Positions 57,999 through 64,000 of a stretch of DNA of 64,000 bases are shown here, in pieces (the first letter of the stretch is position 1; every line of letters begins with the position of its first letter). This DNA comes from Corallococcus caeni (GTDB taxonomy: Bacteria; Myxococcota; Myxococcia; Myxococcales; Myxococcaceae): the NCBI RefSeq assembly GCF_036245865.1, contig NZ_BTTW01000010.1:1-64000 (forward strand), given 5' to 3'. Position numbers and translations under genes: made by a program. Below the pieces are notes generated by a model. The model was not told where the DNA came from and ran no database searches. It worked only from the letters and a program-made list of their open reading frames with translations.

Positions 57999-58997
57999 TT
58001 ATTCCTGCACCTTCGAGTCACGCAACCGTTGCTGAAGGTCGCGGGCCGCGGAGGTGTCGTGCATCACGACCAGGCTCTGCACGTAGTACGTGAGCGCCCA
58101 GAGGTTCTCCTCCGGGATGGCTCCCTTCCACGACGGCATGGCGGCGCCTCCGACGCCCGCGGCCATGACGCGGTAGAGGTCCTCGCGCTGCGCCTGCGCG
58201 GTGTACGGCTGGCCCTCCACTCGAGTGCCCTGGGGCCACACGGTGCGCAGGCGATGGAAGAGGAAGTCGGGCGGCAGCACCTTGGCCAGCTGCGTGGCTT
58301 CGCCCTTCGCGTCCACGGTGAGCGAGTAGTCCGAATCACGAGGCAGCGCGGTGTACGGATCCGCGTTCGCCAGGTTCACCTTGCGGCCGGTGACGCTCTC
58401 GGTGAGCGCGGCGAGCTCCGCGCGAGGCAGGTACGCGACGTGGCAGCTGGCGCAGCCCGCGTTGCCCTTGCCGGCCACGTGGTAGACGGTGCGGCCGCGC
58501 TCCACGGCCTCGGCTTCACGGCCCTTCCACGGGTCCTCGGACAGGGCGATGGCCGCGCCGGGTGACTCCTGCTTCCAGCGCGGGCTGAGGGTCTTGAGGT
58601 ACTGCACCACTGCGTCCACGTCCGCCGGGGGCACGTCCCACGCGAACATGGGCGTGCCGTGCAGGCCCCGGCGCAGGGTGCGCTTCAGCGCGTCGTCCGT
58701 GGGCAGCTCACCCGCGGCCACGCCGCCGAACTTGTAGAGGCCCTGACGGAAGTTGCGCGGAGGGGGACGCATGCCGGAGCCCGCCGGGCCCTGGCCGTCG
58801 CCCTTCTCGCCGTGACAGGACGCGCAGTAGTGCGTGTAGACGTCATGTCCGCGCGACAGCGTCGCGGCTGGGATGACCGTGCCGTCCGCGAGCTTCAGCG
58901 GCTCGAAGGTGGGCGTCTCCTTGCGGCACGCGGGGGCGAGCGTCCCCAGCGCGAGCACGGCGAGCAAGCGAAGCGAGAAGCAGGAAGTAGGCTTCAT
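57999..58997 (-). CDS. Dihaem cytochrome c lipoprotein
   Basis: A 332 aa predicted lipoprotein (lipobox LAPAC, Cys24) with two CXXCH haem sites: CASCH at 58-62 and again at 182-186. Distal Met ligands are likely in SGMRPPP or GTPMFAW for the first and the PAMPSW-type AAMPSWKG near the end for the second. It would pass electrons to the oxidase. Start ATG 58997 overlaps the subunit III stop (ATGA), so it is coupled to the oxidase genes. Confidence 0.88.
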   Translation of the reverse strand: MKPTSCFSLRLLAVLALGTLAPACRKETPTFEPLKLADGTVIPAATLSRGHDVYTHYCASCHGEKGDGQGPAGSGMRPPPRNFRQGLYKFGGVAAGELPTDDALKRTLRRGLHGTPMFAWDVPPADVDAVVQYLKTLSPRWKQESPGAAIALSEDPWKGREAEAVERGRTVYHVAGKGNAGCASCHVAYLPRAELAALTESVTGRKVNLANADPYTALPRDSDYSLTVDAKGEATQLAKVLPPDFLFHRLRTVWPQGTRVEGQPYTAQAQREDLYRVMAAGVGGAAMPSWKGAIPEENLWALTYYVQSLVVMHDTSAARDLQQRLRDSKVQE

Positions 58998-59596
58998 GGG
59001 AGGTACACCACCGCGAAGAGGACGCCGTACATCACCGTCGAACACCACCAGCCGGGCAGGGCCCGCCGCAACAGAGCCCGTGCCTCCAGGCCGCTCAGGA
59101 CGCGAAGCCCCGCGCGCAGCAAGCCCACGAGCACGACCGCCAGGTGCACGGCCTGCACCGCCGACAATCCATACAGCGCGGAGCCGAAGACACCGCTGTC
59201 GGGGACGCGCAGGTCGCGGTACCAGAACAGCACGTGCAGCCACGCCGCCTGCGTCACGAGGAATCCCGCCCCGGCGACCAGCACGCCCAGCAGTGGAAGT
59301 CGGATCCGTCGCGGATCCGCGCCACGCTTGAGCACGGCGTGCAGCAGCACGGCCCCGACGACGAGGAGCCCGCCCGCGAGCGCGGGAACGAGGACTCCGG
59401 GGCGCGCGGACGCGGGGGGAAAGAAGCCGCGCAGCCGGTAGAAGCCCGCCGTGAAGGCCACCGCACAGAAGAGCATCGCGGCCGCGCCATGCGCGATGAC
59501 GGTCCCGAACCAGAGGTTCCCTTCGTCACGCTGGGGGGACCTGGAGGCCAGCGTCCCGGCGGGGTCGTTCGTGCTCACGGGGCAGGACTCTCGCAT
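58994..59596 (-). CDS. Cytochrome c oxidase subunit III-like membrane protein
   Basis: A 200 aa membrane protein with about five hydrophobic segments (VIAHGAAAMLFCAVAFTAGFY, PALAGGLLVVGAVLLHAV, LLGVLVAGAGFLVTQAAWLHVLFW, LSAVQAVHLAVVLVGLL, STVMYGVLFAVVYLP), similar to the small COX3-type subunits of some haem-copper oxidases; AVHLAVVL is the recognisable piece. ATG 59596; an in-frame GTG at 59578 is an alternative. It precedes the cytochrome c gene with a four base overlap, and is separated from subunits I and II by a glycosyltransferase gene on the other strand. Confidence 0.72.
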   Translation of the reverse strand: MRESCPVSTNDPAGTLASRSPQRDEGNLWFGTVIAHGAAAMLFCAVAFTAGFYRLRGFFPPASARPGVLVPALAGGLLVVGAVLLHAVLKRGADPRRIRLPLLGVLVAGAGFLVTQAAWLHVLFWYRDLRVPDSGVFGSALYGLSAVQAVHLAVVLVGLLRAGLRVLSGLEARALLRRALPGWWCSTVMYGVLFAVVYLP

Positions 59597-59841
59597 GCCT
59601 GGGACGGGTGGAAAGCACCAGGAAGCCGGGCAGTCCCCCGTCCCTCGGAGCGGTGCCCATCGGTCGAATCACGTCCGTGCATTACACCCGTGAATCCCTA
59701 CAGGTCCGGCACGGGGCGGCACATGCACGTGAATGGAAGTCTCGTTGAGGCATGGGGCCGTCGTGCGCGTGCCCACCGCGCCACGCAAGAACCCCGCGTG
59801 CGGTCAGGCCCTCCGGTAGTAGCCTCCCGCGCTTACTTCCG

Positions 59842-61389
59842 ATGCAACCCGCGCCCACTCCGCTCGCTGCTCCGTCCCCTTCCGTCCTCCCTCGCGCTTC
59901 GAGGGGTCTGGACCTCTGGCCGTTGCTCATCGTGGCGCTGGGTGCCTGGGTGCTGCGTGCGCTCGCGTTCTTCCATCGCTCCGGCGCCATGGGCTACCCC
60001 ATGGACTACGACGAGGGCGTCTACTTCTCCGCCGCGTCACTCCTGCTGCGCGGAGACCTGCCCTACCGTGACTTCATCTTCGTCCACCCGCCCGGCGGCC
60101 TCCTGCTATGGGCTCCCGGCGCCGCGCTCACGCTGGGGCTCGATGCGGCCACCGCCTACGGCGTCACCCGCTACCTCGCCGCCGCAGTGGGCGCCCTGTG
60201 CGTGTTCCTCGCGGGCCGCGCTGCCTGGCGTGCCTGGGGGCCGCTCGCGGGCTGCGTGGCCGCGCTCGCGTATGCCGCGTATCCGGAGGCCGCCCTCGTC
60301 GAGCGGGGCACCTTCCTCGAACCCCTGCTCAACGTCCTGTGCCTGGGCTTCGCGAACCTCTGGCTCGCCCCTGGCGTCCACTCCCGCGCACGCCGCATCG
60401 GCGCGGGCGTGCTCCTGGGCCTCGCCATCTCCGTGAAGCTCCCCGGGGGACTGTGGCTCGTCGCCGCGCTGTTCGCCCGTCCGGGGAAGGAGTCCTGGCG
60501 TCACGCCCTCCTGCCCGTGCTCGTCGCGTTCGCGACCTTCGCCGTCGTCGTGGGCCCGCTGGCCGCGCTGTCCCCTTCCGAGTTCCTCCGCGACGTCATC
60601 ACCTTCCAGGCCGTGCGCCCCGCGGACGGTGAGCCGGACCGCTGGCTGCGCCTGCGCGACATCTTCCACGAGCGCCGGCTGGGCGAAGTGCTCCTCGCCC
60701 TCGTAGGCCTGGGCACCGCGTGCGTGCGCGCCTTTCGCGCTCCCTCGGAACACCGCCCCGCCGCCCGCTTCTTCGCCTGCGCGTTCCTCCTCAGCGTGGC
60801 CCTGTTCCTCGCGTCACGGACCTACTGGAATCAGTACAACGCGCACCTCGCCGCTTCGGAGGCCGTGCTCGCGGGTCTGGGCGCTTCCGTGCTCCAGGCC
60901 TTCAGCGTGCGCTGGGGCCGCGCCACATCACGGGCCGTGGCCGCGCTCGTCATCGCCGCCGCGTTCCTGCCCGGTGCGTGGCACGTCGTGCAGAGTGGCC
61001 AGCAGCAGGCCCCGGACGTCACGGCGCTCGCGAAGTACCTCCGCACAGACGTTCCCGCGAAGGCGTGCCTCTTCTCCTTCGAGCCGGGCTGGGCGCTCGC
61101 GGCGGGCCGGCTCCCCATGGGGGCCACTCCCATCGTGGACGGCTACGCCACCATGCTCCAGGACGCCATGAGCACCGGCGACCGCTTCGACACCACCGAC
61201 GAGGCCCTCTCCGCCCCCGAGGCCCAGCAGGCCCTGCGCGTCATGCTGGACTCCTGCCGCTTCGTCATCCTCGGCTGGAGAGGCACCTGGCAGCTCACGC
61301 CGGAGAGCCGGCCCTGGTTCAAGCAGCGCTTCGTCCGCCGCTTCCCCACGGGCGACACCGGCGGCGTGGACCTCTGGGAGCACCGCTAG
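59842..61389 (+). CDS. GT-C fold glycosyltransferase, membrane
   Basis: A 515 aa polytopic membrane protein with about ten to twelve hydrophobic segments and a GT-C type first loop, YPMDYDEGVYF (Asp55, Asp57, Glu58), characteristic of polyprenyl-phosphate sugar-using transferases (PMT/ArnT-like, family GT39/GT83-related). The soluble C-terminal part contains LRTDVPAKACLFSFEPGWAL. The substrate is unknown. ATG 59842 without a clear ribosome site. The stop TAG and the convergent subunit I stop share the palindrome CTAG (61386-61389), so the two genes overlap tail to tail by four bases. Confidence 0.8.
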   Translation: MQPAPTPLAAPSPSVLPRASRGLDLWPLLIVALGAWVLRALAFFHRSGAMGYPMDYDEGVYFSAASLLLRGDLPYRDFIFVHPPGGLLLWAPGAALTLGLDAATAYGVTRYLAAAVGALCVFLAGRAAWRAWGPLAGCVAALAYAAYPEAALVERGTFLEPLLNVLCLGFANLWLAPGVHSRARRIGAGVLLGLAISVKLPGGLWLVAALFARPGKESWRHALLPVLVAFATFAVVVGPLAALSPSEFLRDVITFQAVRPADGEPDRWLRLRDIFHERRLGEVLLALVGLGTACVRAFRAPSEHRPAARFFACAFLLSVALFLASRTYWNQYNAHLAASEAVLAGLGASVLQAFSVRWGRATSRAVAALVIAAAFLPGAWHVVQSGQQQAPDVTALAKYLRTDVPAKACLFSFEPGWALAAGRLPMGATPIVDGYATMLQDAMSTGDRFDTTDEALSAPEAQQALRVMLDSCRFVILGWRGTWQLTPESRPWFKQRFVRRFPTGDTGGVDLWEHR

Positions 61390-63119
61390 ACGGCGCCCTC
61401 CACCCCGGGCACCGGCGGCGCCACCTGCTCCACCACCGGCTTGCTCGACGACAGCGGCTCCGCCTGGCCAATCCAGTCGCGACCCAGTTGCTCTTGTACT
61501 TCCGGTTGCGACAGCGCATGCGGCCCGCGCAGCACCACGGCGCCAGGGCCCGCGTCCGTCCACTCCAGCGTGCCCACCCGCCACGGGTTCGGCTCCGCGG
61601 CCCGGCCCCACCCGAGCGTCCGCACCAGGTTCACCACGAACACCAACTGCACCGTGCCCAGGGCGAACGCGGCCCAGCTGGTCCACCGGTTCAACGTGAG
61701 CAGGTGCGCGAGGAACGTGTACTGGTACGGGTCATAGAGCCGCCGCAGCTGCCCCGCGTAGCCCGCCACCAGCTGGCCACCGAAGACGGCGATGAACAGC
61801 ACCGCGCTCAAGAGCACGTGCACCTTCGCCAGCCGCTCATCCAGCGCGCGCCCGTACATGCGCGGGAACCAGAAGTAGAGCCCCGCGAACACCGCGAGGA
61901 AGCTGGCCGCGCCCATCGTCAGGTGGAAGTGGCCCACCACCCACATCGTCCCGTGCAGCGGCACGTCCGTCGCCACCGCGCCCAGCGCCAGCCCCGTGAT
62001 GCCGCCCAGGCCGAAGACCACCATCGTCGCCAGCGCCGCGAGCATCGGCGACGTGAGCCGCACGCTGCCCCGCCACAGCGTCATCAGCCAGTTGAGGAAC
62101 ATCACCTCCGCGGGCAGGGAGATGAGCAGCGTCAGCACCATGAACGTACGCCCCAGCACCGGCGCCATCCCGCTGGTGAACAGGTGGTGCGCGTACACCG
62201 CGCCGCTCAGCGCCGTCACCGCGCCCATGGCCCCCGCCGTCAGCCGGTAGCCGTGCGCGGGCTTGCGGCTGAAGAAGGCCACGAAGTCCCCCACCATGCC
62301 CCACGCGGGCAGGATGAGGATGTAGACCTCCGGGTGGCCGAACAGCCAGAACAGGTGCTGGTACACCACCGGGTCCCCGCCCCCGCCCACCGCCGCCGCG
62401 CCCGCGATGAAGAACTGCGTGCCCGCCACCCGGTCCAGCAAGAGCAGCCCCGTGGCCGCCGCCAGCACCGGCACGAACAGCACGTTGAGCACCGCGCCGT
62501 AGAACAGCCCCCACACCACCAGCGGCATCCGCCCCCACGTCATCCCCGGCGCGCGGCAGCGCACCACCGTGACGACGAAGTTGAGCCCGTACAGGAACGC
62601 GGACACGCCCACGCAGAGCACCGCCACCGTCACCAGCGTCTGCCCCAGCCCCGGCGTGAACGCGGGCGTCGCCAGCGGCGGATACGACGTCCACCCCGCG
62701 CTCGCGGGCCCCAGCCGCACGACGAACGACACCAGCATCAGCGCGCCGCCCACCGCGTAGGCCCAGAAGCCGAACGGCGACAGCCGGGGGAACGCCATCT
62801 GCTTCGCGCCGATGGCCAGCGGCAGCACGAAGTGCCCCAGCGCCCCGAAGAGCAGCGGCGTCACCGCGAAGAAGATCATCAAGAGGCCGTGCATCGTGAA
62901 CACGGCCGTGTACGCGGGCGGCGTCAGCGCGCCCTTCGACTCGGGCAGCGCCCACGCGAGCCCCGGCACCGGCTGCCCCGGCCAGGCCCACTGGAAGCGG
63001 ATGAGCATGGCCAGCAGGCCGCCCACCAGCAGGAACAGGAACCCGCCCCACAGGTACTGGCGCGCCACGCGCTGGGGGTCCGTCGTCCACAGCGACTTCA
63101 AGAACGCCCCCGCCTTCAT
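61386..63119 (-). CDS. Haem-copper cytochrome c oxidase subunit I
   Basis: A 577 aa, roughly twelve-helix subunit I. All metal ligands are present: His77 and His399 for low-spin haem, His262 with GHPEVY (cross-linked His/Tyr266, Glu264) and HH311-312 for CuB, and His397 near haem a3. However, the D-channel entry Asp of GxPDMAFPRxNN is Gln107 (AKQMAFPRLSP), the paired Asn are Ser-Pro, and the K-channel Lys of PTGxK is Met340 (LPAEVM). So this is a divergent oxidase. Start ATG 63119 with GGAGG, overlapping the subunit II stop by four bases. Confidence 0.9.
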   Translation of the reverse strand: MKAGAFLKSLWTTDPQRVARQYLWGGFLFLLVGGLLAMLIRFQWAWPGQPVPGLAWALPESKGALTPPAYTAVFTMHGLLMIFFAVTPLLFGALGHFVLPLAIGAKQMAFPRLSPFGFWAYAVGGALMLVSFVVRLGPASAGWTSYPPLATPAFTPGLGQTLVTVAVLCVGVSAFLYGLNFVVTVVRCRAPGMTWGRMPLVVWGLFYGAVLNVLFVPVLAAATGLLLLDRVAGTQFFIAGAAAVGGGGDPVVYQHLFWLFGHPEVYILILPAWGMVGDFVAFFSRKPAHGYRLTAGAMGAVTALSGAVYAHHLFTSGMAPVLGRTFMVLTLLISLPAEVMFLNWLMTLWRGSVRLTSPMLAALATMVVFGLGGITGLALGAVATDVPLHGTMWVVGHFHLTMGAASFLAVFAGLYFWFPRMYGRALDERLAKVHVLLSAVLFIAVFGGQLVAGYAGQLRRLYDPYQYTFLAHLLTLNRWTSWAAFALGTVQLVFVVNLVRTLGWGRAAEPNPWRVGTLEWTDAGPGAVVLRGPHALSQPEVQEQLGRDWIGQAEPLSSSKPVVEQVAPPVPGVEGAV

Positions 63120-63952
63120 GGCGTCCTCCACACCCAGCCCCAGTGGGCCGCGGTGTCATCCGCGTCGTAGCCCTGCACCGCCTTGAGGCTCGCCTCGTGC
63201 AGCCACGCCGCGTACGCCTCCGGGGACAGCGCCGTCAGCACGCCGCGCATCCGGTAGTGGCTGGTGCCGCAGTGCTGGTAGCAGGCCGCCTCCCACGCAC
63301 CTTCGCGCGCGGCCTGGAACCAGGTCTGGTTCACGCGGCCCGGGATGGCGTCCAGCTTCACGCGGAAGGCCGGCAGCGAGAACCCGTGCACCACGTCCGT
63401 GGAGACCAGCTGCACCCAGACGGGCACGCCCGCCGGCACGCGCAGGTCGTTCCAGGTGACGACGTCGTCCTTCGTGCCGAACGCGCCATCCGCGCCCGCG
63501 TACCGCGCCTCCCACGACCACTGGTGCGCGTTGATTTCAATGCGCACCGTGCGCGGGTCCTCGGTGGGGACGCGGAAGTTCCAGAGCACGTCGCGCAGGT
63601 AGCCCTCGGAGCCCAGGAACAGCGTCCCGTCCACCACGCCGAACACGCCCAGGGCCAGCCCCAGCACCCACGCCCGTGAGCGCCGCGTGCCTCCGTCCGG
63701 CGCCACCTTCCGCGCGCCCCGGAAGCGCACCACCGCCAGCAACAACCACCCGAGCATCACCGCCGCCAGCGCGAGGTCGAAGCCATGGCTCCTGGCCAGC
63801 AGCGCGTCGATGCGGTCTCCCGTCGCGCTCGCGTTCTCCGGCGGCGACAGGCTCCACGCCCCTCGCGCGGGCGGCACCGCCAGGGGTGCCTGCGCATCCG
63901 GGGGCGCGACGTCGTTCGCGGACGCGGGGGACAACGCAGGGGACTCCGCCAT
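63116..63952 (-). CDS. Cytochrome c oxidase subunit II
   Basis: A 278 aa subunit with two membrane helices (about 58-76 and 95-114) and a periplasmic CuA domain. CuA ligands His189, Cys224, Cys228, His232 and Met235 are intact in the pattern DVVHGFS and CYQHCGTSHYRM; the usual Glu between the cysteines is Gln. The N-terminus (1-45) is a Pro/Ala-rich extension. ATG 63952 with AGGAG eight bases upstream; a GTG three bases earlier is possible. The start overlaps the end of an upstream frame (TGATG). Confidence 0.9.
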   Translation of the reverse strand: MAESPALSPASANDVAPPDAQAPLAVPPARGAWSLSPPENASATGDRIDALLARSHGFDLALAAVMLGWLLLAVVRFRGARKVAPDGGTRRSRAWVLGLALGVFGVVDGTLFLGSEGYLRDVLWNFRVPTEDPRTVRIEINAHQWSWEARYAGADGAFGTKDDVVTWNDLRVPAGVPVWVQLVSTDVVHGFSLPAFRVKLDAIPGRVNQTWFQAAREGAWEAACYQHCGTSHYRMRGVLTALSPEAYAAWLHEASLKAVQGYDADDTAAHWGWVWRTP

Positions 63953-64000
63953 CACGGCTGCTCCTGTTCCACGGGGGCCGAAGCCCGCTCCTCCCGCGCT
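63952..64000 (-). CDS. Probable 3' end of an upstream operon gene (partial)
   Basis: The last 15 codons and a TGA stop of a frame entering from the right, encoding AREERASAPVEQEQP with high G/C third positions. Its stop overlaps the subunit II start codon (TGATG), typical of a coupled operon gene. Too short to identify. Confidence 0.4.
   Translation of the reverse strand, partial: AREERASAPVEQEQP

Noticed and set aside
60720-63170. 816 aa rightward frame antisense to the oxidase subunit I gene
   Set aside because: Arg/His/Pro-rich shadow product; the minus strand encodes an unmistakable haem-copper oxidase.

Overview
The window reads as chromosomal DNA of a GC-rich myxobacterium, most likely Corallococcus or Myxococcus. 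The evidence is strong G/C preference at third codon positions, several families I know mainly from Myxococcales (DUF2378/TIGR02265, DUF2381/TIGR02268, DUF6310, DUF5953), clustered Ser/Thr kinases, lipoproteins with RCC1 or LVIVD repeats, and AT-hook proteins. No replication origin, tRNA or CRISPR array was seen. No rRNA gene lies inside the window, but the first 450 bases hold a leftward array of rRNA-type promoters, so an rRNA operon may lie just outside.

Layout. 1-547: tandem promoters. 548-6318: lipid-type enzymes (fatty acid hydroxylase superfamily, KAS III), peptide deformylase, a decayed metallophosphoesterase and myxobacterial unknowns. 6723-8084: a protein with an SSB-like tail and an AT-hook/zinc-knuckle protein. 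8157-12417: a MoxR AAA+/VWA pair and transketolase. 12532-17958: a four-repeat EF-hand-like protein, a GNAT enzyme, a complete IS630-type element inserted exactly in the truB stop codon, truB and an ABC-type ATPase. 18119-21443: two tandem LVIVD lipoproteins. 21454-28300: a four-gene leftward phosphorelay operon ending in a diguanylate cyclase.

28439-36919 is the most accessory-looking part. It holds two paralogous XRE regulators, a lipoprotein with a nuclease-like C-terminus coupled to a DUF5953 gene (probable toxin and immunity), a DUF2381 protein coupled to a transmembrane kinase, and two more kinases, the last a likely pseudokinase. A short palindromic motif (ACCTGACA) recurs in front of the kinase genes. 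37494-44700 carries three RCC1-repeat lipoproteins in tandem; the first two share a nearly identical 1.19 kb 5' half.

44824-50698: disordered acidic/CBS proteins, two SpoIIAA-like proteins around an unknown gene, and a coupled pair of ArsA/GET3-type ATPases. 50760-53044: a leftward operon joining a four-helix, four-histidine membrane protein, a YceI protein and a Tat-type protein with two Rieske domains, which looks like an undescribed periplasmic redox chain. 53224-57895: a SnoaL-like protein, a membrane protein/GNAT pair, an unknown and a LysM-GH19 muralytic enzyme. 57999-63952: cytochrome oxidase genes (subunits II and I, then III and a dihaem cytochrome c) split by an oppositely oriented GT-C glycosyltransferase. 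The oxidase subunit I keeps all metal ligands but lacks the usual D- and K-channel entry residues.
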